Below, piece after piece: positions 6,778-13,847 of a DNA stretch of 17,740 bases; within the stretch, counting starts at the first letter, position 1, and each line of letters opens with the position of its first letter. The translations under genes and the position numbers were made by a program. The stretch lies in NCBI GenBank assembly GCA_958441075.1, contig CAUCBQ010000025.1:1-17740 (forward strand), in the 5' to 3' direction. This DNA is from an uncultured Clostridiaceae bacterium. GTDB taxonomy: Bacteria; Bacillota; Clostridia; Lachnospirales; Lachnospiraceae. The notes under the pieces are model-generated. The model had not been told where the DNA came from and ran no database searches. It worked only from the letters and a program-made list of their open reading frames with translations.

Positions 6778-7625
6778 TCCTGATTCCCTCCTTTGTTCGT
6801 TCTGCAGCGTCCCAGACGGGGCTCTAAAAAGGTGTAAAATTTATCTGTCATTGGGATAGCGATAAACATGGTAATATAAATGCCTGTGATTCCGGCTATG
6901 GTTTCGCCCACGCTTGCCATAGTGGAAATGGTTTCAGCCATTTCAGGATAAATCGCACACAAGCTGGCGCTGGAGCTTGCCATCATGATACCGGCTCCCA
7001 CGCCGGATGCAAGTCCCATAGCCTGAGGATGGAAAATACCGGTCATGCCCACCAGAGATGCCATCAGTCCGAAATAAATCGTTCCCACCATACCGCCTAC
7101 GATGTAAATGGAGAGAGAACCCCGGGCCTCAGCAGAATCAGGACCGTAAATATTGTTTACCAGAGCCATATGGTACTCACGGTTCATGGACTGGCAGGCG
7201 CCTACAGCCTCACGCTTCATCCCCAAAAGTACGGCTACCGGAACTGCCAGAATGGGGCCAAGAAGGTTTCCAAAACCATGAAGCAGAAGAACAGGGCCGG
7301 ATTCGATAATAGTGTCAATATTTGCCCCGGCTGTGATACCCAGCTTGGCAATAAAAGGACAGATACCTACTACAACCAGCTTGGAAGCGGCCTTTACATG
7401 ACGGCTGTCAACCAGCTTCAACACCTGAGGGCCGCAGGCCACGCCCAGAATAATGGCATAAAAAATGGGGAACAGAATAAACATTCCCTTGCCTACGGGG
7501 ATCTTGATCTGACCGATATTATCCGCAATCAGGATAAATACAAAAGCCAGAGCAAAAATCTTCCATTCCAGCTTAAAGCGCTCTGCTAAAGAGCTGTACA
7601 CATACGTTTCTTTTTTTCTGCTCAT
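6774..7625 (-). CDS. DUF3100-like multi-pass membrane protein, probable transporter
   Basis: This 283-residue membrane protein has about eight hydrophobic segments after a basic, charged N-terminus of about 20 residues. The pattern AIILGVACGPQVLKL, ITAGANIDTIIESGPVLLLHGFGNLLGP and ASGVGAGIMMASSSASLCAIYPE looks to me like the DUF3100 family, which is uncharacterised but resembles secondary transporters. That assignment is from memory and moderate. The serine/glycine-rich segment at about 210-232 is a plausible substrate or ion path. GGAGGA lies 5 bases before the ATG. It is the first gene of a four-gene coupled operon (two membrane proteins, amidohydrolase, TSUP exporter) and is divergent from a Crp/Fnr-type regulator. 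The inferred job is uptake of the amidohydrolase substrate. Confidence 0.65.
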   Translation of the reverse strand: MSRKKETYVYSSLAERFKLEWKIFALAFVFILIADNIGQIKIPVGKGMFILFPIFYAIILGVACGPQVLKLVDSRHVKAASKLVVVGICPFIAKLGITAGANIDTIIESGPVLLLHGFGNLLGPILAVPVAVLLGMKREAVGACQSMNREYHMALVNNIYGPDSAEARGSLSIYIVGGMVGTIYFGLMASLVGMTGIFHPQAMGLASGVGAGIMMASSSASLCAIYPEMAETISTMASVGETIAGITGIYITMFIAIPMTDKFYTFLEPRLGRCRTNKGGNQE

Positions 7626-7745
7626 AAAAATCCTCCTCTCGTACCTTCTCCATTCAGTCCGTACGTTCGTTTCTTTCTATGTGGTATTTTAAACAATTTC
7701 ATGCAGCAAAAAAAGGACAAATGAGCACTTTTGACGATTTATCTG

Positions 7746-7790
7746 GAATATTTCAAAAAAATATGATATTCTTAACAGACAATCTGTTAA
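7746..7790. promoter_or_regulatory. Palindromic operator region for the Crp/Fnr-type regulator
   Basis: A perfect 19-bp palindrome, TTAACAGA (7772-7779), CAA, TCTGTTAA (7783-7790), lies 40 bases before the regulator ATG. Directly beside it is an inverted repeat GAATAT (7746-7751) with ATATTC (7766-7771), and a possible -10 TATGAT is at 7762-7767. Size and symmetry suit a dimeric Crp/Fnr-type protein. Its position at the likely transcription start would give autorepression, and it could also serve the divergent DUF3100 operon. Symmetry is seen; binding is inferred. Confidence 0.55.
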
Positions 7791-7829
7791 AAAACAATTC
7801 AATTTCATCTATTTTCAGGAGGAAATGTT

Positions 7830-8537
7830 ATGACTCTGAAAGAACTGGAAGAACGATACCCGGCTCTGAAGGAATATACAAAGCAGATGCCCCCGGACAT
7901 CCGGTCCCGCTGTACTGTAAGGACTCACGCCGCAGGCTCCATTATCCACCAAAAGGATATGGAACTGACCTGTTTCGGAATCATTGTAAATGGTGAAACA
8001 CGGGTAATCAATGAATTTGAAAACGGAAATGTCTATATGATCGAGCGCAATAAGGCCATAGATTTTATCGGAGAGGTAACCATACTGGCAAAAATGCCCC
8101 GAACCTCTGTTACTATTGAGGCTGTAACCCCTGTCACAGCCGCCTACATAAGCCGTCAGGACGCTGAACGCTGGCTGGCAGAAGATATGAATATCCTGTC
8201 CCTGGTCAGCAGCCGGATCGCCTTTAAGCTCTACCGCTCCTCCTACTCCAAGGGAACCCGTCTCTTCTATCCCCCTTCCTATATGCTCCTTGATTATCTG
8301 GTAAAATACGGAGATCAGCTGGGCTTTGGAGGCCCTGCATCACCGTCGTTTATCATTATCAGCAAAACAAGACAGATCCTTCAGGAAGAGCTGGGAATCA
8401 ATGTAAAAACATTAAACAGAACCATCCGCCAGCTGAAGGAGGAGGGCTTTTTAGGCGTGGAAAAGGGAAAAATCACCTTTGATCTGGAACAGAGAAAAAA
8501 GGCGGTCTCCTGGCTGGAGACCGCCCGTTGGGGATAA
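7830..8537 (+). CDS. Crp/Fnr-family transcriptional regulator
   Basis: This 235-residue regulator has an N-terminal cyclic-nucleotide-binding-type beta-barrel (about 25-120), a dimerisation helix (about 125-150), and a C-terminal winged helix-turn-helix (about 175-220). The barrel shows AAGSIIHQKDMEL near 34-46 and DFIGEVTILAKMPRTSVTI near 78-96, where Crp binds cAMP. The usual RS/E contact pattern is only partly kept, so the effector is not obviously cAMP. The recognition part is KTRQILQEELGINVKTLNRT followed by IRQLKEEGFL. There is no cysteine cluster for an Fe-S site. AGGAGG precedes the ATG. It is transcribed away from the DUF3100-amidohydrolase-TSUP operon and most likely controls it together with itself, through the palindrome at 7772-7790. 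Its last codons contain a hairpin that acts as a terminator on the opposite strand. Confidence 0.82.
   Translation: MTLKELEERYPALKEYTKQMPPDIRSRCTVRTHAAGSIIHQKDMELTCFGIIVNGETRVINEFENGNVYMIERNKAIDFIGEVTILAKMPRTSVTIEAVTPVTAAYISRQDAERWLAEDMNILSLVSSRIAFKLYRSSYSKGTRLFYPPSYMLLDYLVKYGDQLGFGGPASPSFIIISKTRQILQEELGINVKTLNRTIRQLKEEGFLGVEKGKITFDLEQRKKAVSWLETARWG
8495..8525 (-). terminator. Strong minus-strand terminator inside the regulator coding end
   Basis: A perfect 10-bp stem pairs GGCGGTCTCC (8501-8510) with GGAGACCGCC (8516-8525) around a 5-base loop. On the minus strand it is followed by six T (complement of 8495-8500). It would end the Gfo/Idh/MocA transcript, 44 bases beyond that gene's stop. 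It lies wholly within the last codons of the convergent Crp/Fnr-type gene. Confidence 0.8.
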
Positions 8538-8549
8538 ATACGCTATCTC

Positions 8550-8585
8550 AAAAAAACGTACCCGGCTGTCAGCCCTGATAGCCGG
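8550..8585 (-). terminator. First of two tandem terminators of the oxidoreductase
   Basis: CCGGCT (8562-8567) pairs with AGCCGG (8580-8585), with an inner TCA/TGA extension. On the minus strand this is followed, after GTACG, by seven T (complement of 8550-8556). It overlaps the stop codon of the oxidoreductase at 8569. The gap between stem and T-run makes it weaker than the hairpin at 8501-8525. Confidence 0.5.
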
Positions 8586-9555
8586 CTGCCGCGTATCGCT
8601 CTCTCCATATCTGCCGGATCTCATCCATCAGCCGGATCAGCGCTATGCTGTCCTGAGGGCTGTGTATCCGGCTGAAGCTCTTTCCCTCCGCCACGCAGCG
8701 GGATACCTCGCGGATTTCATACTCAAATCCGTTGATCTCTACAGGAAGCTCCACATCCCAGGCCTCTTTATCCAGAGGCTGCACGGTCATTTTCACCGCA
8801 TGCTGAAAATCGGGAAGAAAAATACTTCCTTTTGTACCTGTGATCACTGCGTTTCTCTCAATCAGACGGTCTGTGGCCTGAACTGAATCAGCCCGTACGC
8901 CTCCCGGATACCAGAGAGTCAGGCTGCTGTAGTCATCTGTCCCCAGCTCATTCAGCTTCATTTCCGTTTCAATGCGTTCCGGAACCATATTTAAAACCAT
9001 CTGTATAAAGCCCAGATTGTAGATACCTATATCCATCAGGGCTCCGCCTCCCAGCTCCGGCGTAAGCTTCCGTGTTCTGCGGATTCCCGAGGCTTCAAAG
9101 CCGTACCGGCACTCCGCCTTCTGAAGCTCTCCAATCACACCCTCAGCCAGAAGCTCTCTCATTTTATCATAGAGCGGCAGGAATCGAATCCAGAATGCTT
9201 CCATAAGAAATAATCCTTTTTCCTCTGCCAGCCGGTACAGCTCTTCCGACTCTTCTCTTTTCGTTGTCAGAGGCTTCTCGCACAAAACGTGCTTTCCCGC
9301 CTCCAGACATTTCTTACAATCCTCAAAATGCAGACGGTTGGGCGTAGCCACATAAACTGCTTCTACCTGCCGGTCTGCCAGAAGCTCCTCATAGGAGGCA
9401 TAATAGGTGCTGATTCCATATTTTTCTGCAAATTCCTTTCCCCGCTCCAGACTCCGGGAGCCTACGGCCACAACCTGCTCCTCCTCTTCCATTTTCCCTA
9501 CGGTTTGCGCAAACTTTCCCGCAATATTTCCTGTTGCCAAAATTCCCCACTTCAT
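8569..9555 (-). CDS. Gfo/Idh/MocA-family NAD(P)-dependent oxidoreductase
   Basis: This is a 328-residue cytoplasmic dehydrogenase. The N-terminal Rossmann domain (about 1-120) starts with WGILATGNIAGKF, the family's dinucleotide loop with Ala at one usual glycine. The catalytic-lysine motif CEKPLT is at about 92-97. The C-terminal alpha/beta domain has MEAFWIRFLP, seen in the dihydrodiol dehydrogenase-like subgroup, and GGGALMDIGIYNLGF, which lines the active site. Members oxidise or reduce sugars, inositols and related polyols; the substrate here is not identifiable. I chose the ATG at 9555 because AGGAGG lies just upstream and the fold starts at the second residue; an in-frame ATG at 9651 would put the promoter inside the gene. 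It is monocistronic, with a consensus promoter and two tandem terminators. Confidence 0.85.
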   Translation of the reverse strand: MKWGILATGNIAGKFAQTVGKMEEEEQVVAVGSRSLERGKEFAEKYGISTYYASYEELLADRQVEAVYVATPNRLHFEDCKKCLEAGKHVLCEKPLTTKREESEELYRLAEEKGLFLMEAFWIRFLPLYDKMRELLAEGVIGELQKAECRYGFEASGIRRTRKLTPELGGGALMDIGIYNLGFIQMVLNMVPERIETEMKLNELGTDDYSSLTLWYPGGVRADSVQATDRLIERNAVITGTKGSIFLPDFQHAVKMTVQPLDKEAWDVELPVEINGFEYEIREVSRCVAEGKSFSRIHSPQDSIALIRLMDEIRQIWRERYAAAGYQG

Positions 9556-9598
9556 AGGCTGACCTCCTGTTTTTTCAGAATTATCATTTTCTTTCCCT

Positions 9599-9627
9599 AT
9601 TATAATAATCACATGACAGCCTGTCAA
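9599..9627 (-). promoter_or_regulatory. Perfect-consensus sigma-A promoter for the oxidoreductase
   Basis: On the minus strand TTGACA (complement of 9622-9627) is followed, after exactly 17 bases, by TATAAT (complement of 9599-9604). Both hexamers and the spacing are fully consensus. Transcription should begin near 9592, about 37 nt before the ATG. Confidence 0.85.
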
Positions 9628-9635
9628 TTTTCCTC

Positions 9636-9664
9636 TTGTATCCCTCTTCAAAAACAGTTATAAT
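9636..9664 (+). promoter_or_regulatory. Sigma-A promoter for the FUSC-type gene
   Basis: TTGTAT (9636-9641) and TATAAT (9659-9664) are separated by 17 bases, with a start expected near 9671. Its -35 is only 8 bp from the -35 of the divergent oxidoreductase promoter. Confidence 0.75.
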
Positions 9665-9707
9665 TTTCTGTATTGCCCATTTTCGGGTTATAAGGAGGTT
9701 TTTACAA

Positions 9708-10754
9708 ATGACATTTTATCAGGAACTGCAATTAAATTCCGCTGGTTCCAAAGCCCTGATCCGGATCACCCGGGACAAAAAGGAACGTATGCGCCATATT
9801 CTTATCTACAACTTCAAGGTCTATCTGGTTGTAGCCTTCTGCTTCGCAGCCGTCACACTGTTCAGTATGATCTTTGGAAATGAAAACAGCATTGCCGGAG
9901 TCGCTGTTCTATTAGCCCTTTTAGTGCTGCGTCAGGCCGACTTCGGAATCCATACCTCACATGGTCTTTTATGTATTGCCGGCATTTTTTCTATTCTCAT
10001 GACCGGCCCCAGACTGTCCAATATGGTCTCCCCTTTTTCCGCTTTTTTTATCAACCTGATCTGTATCCTGCTCTTAATGCTCTTAGGCTGTCACAATGTA
10101 ATTATGTCCAATCATTCCACCTTTGTGCTGTCCTATCTGATTCTCCAGGGCTACGATGTAAGCGGACGCTCCTGGATCATGCGTACTGCGGGACTTTTTA
10201 CGGGTATGCTTCTATGTATGGCAGTGTTTTACAAAAATCAGAAACACCGGCTTCACAAGAGAGAATTTAAGGATCTGTTCCATGAATTTGATCCCCGCTC
10301 CCTGAGAAACCGGTGGTATATCAAGCTGACCTTTTGTGTATCTACTGTACTTTTAATTGCATCCCTTCTTGACATTCCCAGGGCCATGTGGGCCGGGATT
10401 GCCTGTATGTCCGTATGCCTCCCCTTCCAGAAGGATCTGGTCAAACGGGCTCACACACGCTGGATCTACAATATTCTGGGATGTCTGATCTTTCTTGTGA
10501 TCTATACTCTTTTACCCAAAGAGTTCCATCCCATGATCGGTCTTTTAGGCGGCATCGGCGTAGGCTATTCTGCCGGATACCCCTGGCAGACCGTATTTAA
10601 TACCTTCGGCGCTCTTTCTATTGCTTCCGGACTTTTCGGCGCGGCAGGCGCTGTGATTTTGCGTATCACAACCAATGCCGGCGCTGCCGTTTATACTGCT
10701 CTGACGGGTTATCTCATTGACAGGGCCTTAGACCGGGTTTTGTACCAAAAATAA
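9708..10754 (+). CDS. FUSC-family (aromatic acid exporter-like) membrane protein
   Basis: This 348-residue membrane protein resembles the fusaric acid resistance/aromatic acid exporter (FUSC) group. It shows two copies of a multi-helix unit, one starting near residue 35 and the other near 205, joined by a basic cytoplasmic linker (about 180-205, rich in Lys, His and Arg). The second unit has DIPRAMWAGIACMSVCLPFQ, typical of the FUSC repeat, and ends with an AAVYTALTGYLIDRALDRVLY helix. FUSC proteins export aromatic acids or toxic amphiphiles. I chose the ATG at 9708 because AGGAGG lies 7 bases upstream; the longer frame from 9636 overlaps the promoter. It is monocistronic and divergent from the oxidoreductase. 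I see only a weak AT-rich hairpin after its stop, between it and the convergent GH4 gene. Family call is moderate to good, substrate unknown. Confidence 0.72.
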   Translation: MTFYQELQLNSAGSKALIRITRDKKERMRHILIYNFKVYLVVAFCFAAVTLFSMIFGNENSIAGVAVLLALLVLRQADFGIHTSHGLLCIAGIFSILMTGPRLSNMVSPFSAFFINLICILLLMLLGCHNVIMSNHSTFVLSYLILQGYDVSGRSWIMRTAGLFTGMLLCMAVFYKNQKHRLHKREFKDLFHEFDPRSLRNRWYIKLTFCVSTVLLIASLLDIPRAMWAGIACMSVCLPFQKDLVKRAHTRWIYNILGCLIFLVIYTLLPKEFHPMIGLLGGIGVGYSAGYPWQTVFNTFGALSIASGLFGAAGAVILRITTNAGAAVYTALTGYLIDRALDRVLYQK

Positions 10755-10772
10755 CACTAAAATTTTATAAAA

Positions 10773-12107
10773 TTACTTAAGCTCCGGCCAGTACCCCTTA
10801 TTAGCCTCGATGAGCTCATCCAGTATCTGCTTTGCCACGCTGGCGCTGGGAACCGTCTTGGACAAAGTAAGGGCCTGCCACAGCTTTAAGTAGCTGTGCT
10901 CTACATAAGCTTCTACAACCAGCTTTTCAACTGCCAGCTGCTCCTGCATCATTCCCCGCTCAAAGGTAGGGATCTCGCCCTGACACATAGCCTCCGGGCC
11001 GCTGCTCCCCACTACGCAGGGAACCTCCACCATGGCATCGGAATCAAAATTGCTGATTGCGCCCTTGTTCTCCACGATACACAGCATGATCTCATGAGTG
11101 TTGTAGGCAATGGCCTTTGCAAGAGATACGATAAAGGATGCGTGGTTATCTACGGTAAACTCGCCGCCGGAAGCAGTTCCCTTGCGGATAATCTCTCTGG
11201 CTGCTCCGAATACCTCCTTCTCGCGTCCCTCGATCACCTCGTCAGCACGGGTGTGACTGGGGTCTGAATGCTCTACCACATAGTCGGGATAGAGATAGTA
11301 TTTCAGATAAGTATTTGGCAAAAACTGCGGATCAAGTGCCAGAAGATCCTTTGCCTTTCTGTGAGTTGCCTGCCAGCTCTCATCCATATGCTGTGTCTCA
11401 ATGGCCTTCTGGGTAAGATAGCCATTTTCAGACACATACTCCAAAAGCCTCGGCATATAGTCCTCTCCTGTTGTCTTATCCTTTACGCTGGTCCACCATC
11501 CGAAATGGTTCAGGCCAAAGTAGCGCACATCCAGGTCATCATACTCTTTTCCTACAATATACGCCATTCTCCTTCTGGTTCCTACAGGCATATCGCAGAT
11601 ATTGATGACTTTTGCATCAGGACGCAGTACCCGGCAGGCCTCCGCCACAATGGCAGCAGGATTGGAATAATTCAGCATCCAGCACTCAGGGGAATATTTC
11701 ACCATATAGTCAATAATCTCCAGCATACCGGTAATACTTCTCATACCGTAGGCAATTCCGCCCGGCCCGCAGGTTTCCTGACCTACCACGCCATATTTTA
11801 AAGGAATCCGCTCATCCAGCTGGCGCATGGCATACTTTCCCACACGGATATGGGCCATACAGAAATCCTTTCCTGTAAATGCCTCTTTAGGATCTGTGGT
11901 ATAGGAGAAATGAATCTGAGGCGCCTCCTCCCTCATCATAATCTCCAGCGCTTCCCCGATTACGGCCTGACGCTCCCCGTCATTGTCGTAAAGAGTAACG
12001 GAATTTAAGGGAAAATCCTCCTGATGCTCCAGCATCATCTTTACAATTCCCGGTGTGTAGGTACTTCCGCCTCCTGCGATTACTACATCAAATGCTTTCT
12101 TTGCCAT
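10773..12107 (-). CDS. 6-phospho-alpha-glucosidase, GH4 family
   Basis: This 444-residue glycosidase cleaves 6-phosphorylated alpha-glucosides (maltose 6'-phosphate and similar) made by the PTS, giving glucose 6-phosphate plus sugar. GH4 enzymes work by an unusual redox-elimination mechanism needing NAD+ and a divalent metal, usually Mn2+. The NAD loop GGGSTYTPG is at 12-20, NYSNP at 146-150, the metal ligand Cys171 is in CDMP (171-174), and the second ligand is His201 in GLNHFGWW. The CDMP motif separates the alpha-glucosidase branch from beta- and galacto-type GH4 members. The protein matches GlvA/MalH closely along its whole length. GGGAG precedes the ATG. It lies 25 bases after the PTS IICB gene in the same operon. 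Intact, normal length. Confidence 0.95.
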   Translation of the reverse strand: MAKKAFDVVIAGGGSTYTPGIVKMMLEHQEDFPLNSVTLYDNDGERQAVIGEALEIMMREEAPQIHFSYTTDPKEAFTGKDFCMAHIRVGKYAMRQLDERIPLKYGVVGQETCGPGGIAYGMRSITGMLEIIDYMVKYSPECWMLNYSNPAAIVAEACRVLRPDAKVINICDMPVGTRRRMAYIVGKEYDDLDVRYFGLNHFGWWTSVKDKTTGEDYMPRLLEYVSENGYLTQKAIETQHMDESWQATHRKAKDLLALDPQFLPNTYLKYYLYPDYVVEHSDPSHTRADEVIEGREKEVFGAAREIIRKGTASGGEFTVDNHASFIVSLAKAIAYNTHEIMLCIVENKGAISNFDSDAMVEVPCVVGSSGPEAMCQGEIPTFERGMMQEQLAVEKLVVEAYVEHSYLKLWQALTLSKTVPSASVAKQILDELIEANKGYWPELK

Positions 12108-12132
12108 ATCTGCATACTCCCTTTCTAAGCTT

Positions 12133-13716
12133 TTACTGATCCAGGCCCAGCTCCTTATCCACTGCCTGTCTCACCTGATTAATATGAAGACCGTAAATTA
12201 CCTGAACGTTCTCTCCCTTTTTCATAACTCCCGCAGCCCCTGTCTTCTGCTTTAAGACATCATCCTGAACCAGAGTGTTGTCCTTTACGATAAGGCGCAG
12301 ACGGGTAAAGCAGTTGTCTACCTTTACGATATTGTCTGCTCCGCCCAGAGCTTCTACGATCAGGGCCGCGTCAATCTCGCTGTCCTTTGCGTTCTTTTTG
12401 CCTTCCTGCTTTTCCCTGTACTCAGCCTTTGTATGAAGCTTCATCTCCATGCCCTCAGACTCCCGTCCCAGTGTCTTTAAATTGAACCTTGCAATCATAA
12501 AACGGAACAGCACATAGTAAACAGCAAACTCACCAACACCGATAAGCAGATACATCGGCCAGTTTGTCTTTGCAATGCCTAAAGGCAGGTTATACAGCAG
12601 GAAATCAATAAAGCCGTTGGGTCCGATCGCCCGGCAGTTCAGTACATTAAATACAACCATACCCAGACCGCTTAATGCAGCGTGAGCTACAAACAGGATA
12701 GGAGCGGTAAAGAGGAATGAAAACTCGATGGGCTCGGTTACGCCTGCGATAAAAGAGGTAAATGCCGCCGGGATCAGGATTGCCTTGATCTTTTTGCGGT
12801 TTTCAGGTCTTGCCGTATGGTACATAGCCAGACAAGCGCCTACCAGACCGAACATCTTGGAAAGTCCTCTTGCGTCCCATACAACAGAAGAGGATAATAC
12901 GCTTACTGCCGTATCTGCCATTTCCGCATAGTAAATGTTGCGGCAGCCCTCGTATACCTGCCCTGCCACCTCAGCCGTTCCGCCAAGATTCGTATACAGG
13001 AATGGAGTATATACCAGATGATGAAGGCCTGTGGGGATCAGCAGGCGCTCCAATGCCCCATACAGGAAAATTCCGAAGTTTCCGGCCTGATTGATGAAAT
13101 ACCCCAGTTTATCGATACCGGCCTGTACCACCGGCCAGATATAGGTCAGCACAACAGCTAACAGAATAATTACAGGAATCAGAACGATAAATACGAATCG
13201 TGTTCCGCCGTAAATCTGAAAGGCGTTGTTAAATTCTGTATCAATAAAACGGTTGTGCACATAAGCGGTCACACAGCCCAGGATCATTCCCAGAAATACG
13301 CCCATATCCAGGACCTGAATACCCAGAACCATAGCCTGACCGGTTCCTCTTAAGGCTGCAGGATCTGCCAGGATTCCGCGAAGATCCATAAACTTGTTCA
13401 TGGCATTGATAAATACCAGAAATGCCAGCATAGCTGTAAAGCCCGCTTCCGCCTTTTTCTTCTTAGCCAGTCCCACTGCGATTCCTGCACAGAAAATCAG
13501 TCCCAGGTTATTTAAAATGGCTACCAGCGCACCGGATAAGATGGTTCCGAAGCCCTTTGTTATGGGATTATCCAAAAATGGAAGGATCTCAATCAGTCTT
13601 GCATTCGTAAATACATTTCCCACTGCAATGAGAAGACCGGCGATTGGAAGGATCAGAACCGGCATGAACATGGCCTTGGAAAATGCCTGCATTGTACTCA
13701 TAACTTTTTCTTTCAT
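12133..13716 (-). CDS. PTS alpha-glucoside transporter subunit IICB
   Basis: This 527-residue membrane permease takes up and phosphorylates an alpha-glucoside (maltose-like disaccharide) using phosphate from phosphoenolpyruvate. The IIC part (about 1-420) has a glucose-family membrane domain with the conserved GVTEPIEFSFLF substrate-site motif. A charged linker follows (about 425-450). The IIB part (about 450-527) carries the phosphorylation site Cys469 in NCFTRLRL, then GLHINQVRQAV. No IIA domain is fused and no IIA gene is in the window, so it must borrow a Crr-like IIA from elsewhere, as is common in MalB/GlvC/AglA relatives. GGAGAGG precedes the ATG. The downstream GH4 enzyme hydrolyses the imported phospho-sugar. 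Regulation is likely through the RpiR-family gene just upstream. Confidence 0.93.
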   Translation of the reverse strand: MKEKVMSTMQAFSKAMFMPVLILPIAGLLIAVGNVFTNARLIEILPFLDNPITKGFGTILSGALVAILNNLGLIFCAGIAVGLAKKKKAEAGFTAMLAFLVFINAMNKFMDLRGILADPAALRGTGQAMVLGIQVLDMGVFLGMILGCVTAYVHNRFIDTEFNNAFQIYGGTRFVFIVLIPVIILLAVVLTYIWPVVQAGIDKLGYFINQAGNFGIFLYGALERLLIPTGLHHLVYTPFLYTNLGGTAEVAGQVYEGCRNIYYAEMADTAVSVLSSSVVWDARGLSKMFGLVGACLAMYHTARPENRKKIKAILIPAAFTSFIAGVTEPIEFSFLFTAPILFVAHAALSGLGMVVFNVLNCRAIGPNGFIDFLLYNLPLGIAKTNWPMYLLIGVGEFAVYYVLFRFMIARFNLKTLGRESEGMEMKLHTKAEYREKQEGKKNAKDSEIDAALIVEALGGADNIVKVDNCFTRLRLIVKDNTLVQDDVLKQKTGAAGVMKKGENVQVIYGLHINQVRQAVDKELGLDQ

Positions 13717-13766
13717 ATCATACCTCTCCGTTTTTCTAACTTTAACCCCGCGTGGTCGATGATTGG

Positions 13767-13803
13767 ATTATACGCAGATACAAAAGAAAAGTACAGGCTT
13801 TTG
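13767..13803 (-). promoter_or_regulatory. PTS-GH4 operon promoter with inverted repeat
   Basis: On the minus strand a consensus -10 TATAAT (complement of 13767-13772) lies 50 bases before the IICB ATG. I see no good -35 at 16-18 bases. In its place is an inverted repeat CAAAAG (13781-13786) with CTTTTG (13798-13803), 11 bases apart. A weak -35 beside symmetry suggests activator-dependent expression, plausibly by the RpiR-type protein. This is inference. Confidence 0.45.
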
Positions 13804-13809
13804 AGCCAA

Positions 13810-13847
13810 AAGAAAACGTGTTACCCGGATGTGTAACACGTTTTCTT
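13810..13847 (-). terminator. Strong terminator of the rpiR-type gene
   Basis: A perfect 15-bp stem pairs AAGAAAACGTGTTAC (13810-13824) with GTAACACGTTTTCTT (13833-13847) around an 8-base loop. On the minus strand the T-rich arm continues into TTTGG. It overlaps the regulator stop codon (13846-13848) and insulates the PTS-GH4 promoter from upstream transcription. Confidence 0.8.

Noticed and set aside
7029..7589. Plus-strand open frame opposite the DUF3100-like gene
   Set aside because: It is a shadow of a well-supported membrane protein gene; its translation is low-complexity polar sequence with no family features.
7731..7767. Promoter with TTGACG (7731-7736) and TATGAT (7762-7767)
   Set aside because: The spacing is 25 bases, too long for sigma-A; only the -10-like element was kept, as part of the operator region.
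10755..10772. Shared terminator between the FUSC-type and GH4 genes
   Set aside because: The 18-base gap holds only an AT-rich quasi-palindrome without a GC stem, too weak to call.
11268..11801. Plus-strand open frame opposite the GH4 gene
   Set aside because: The GH4 protein is complete and highly conserved on the other strand; this frame lacks a start signal and any domain.
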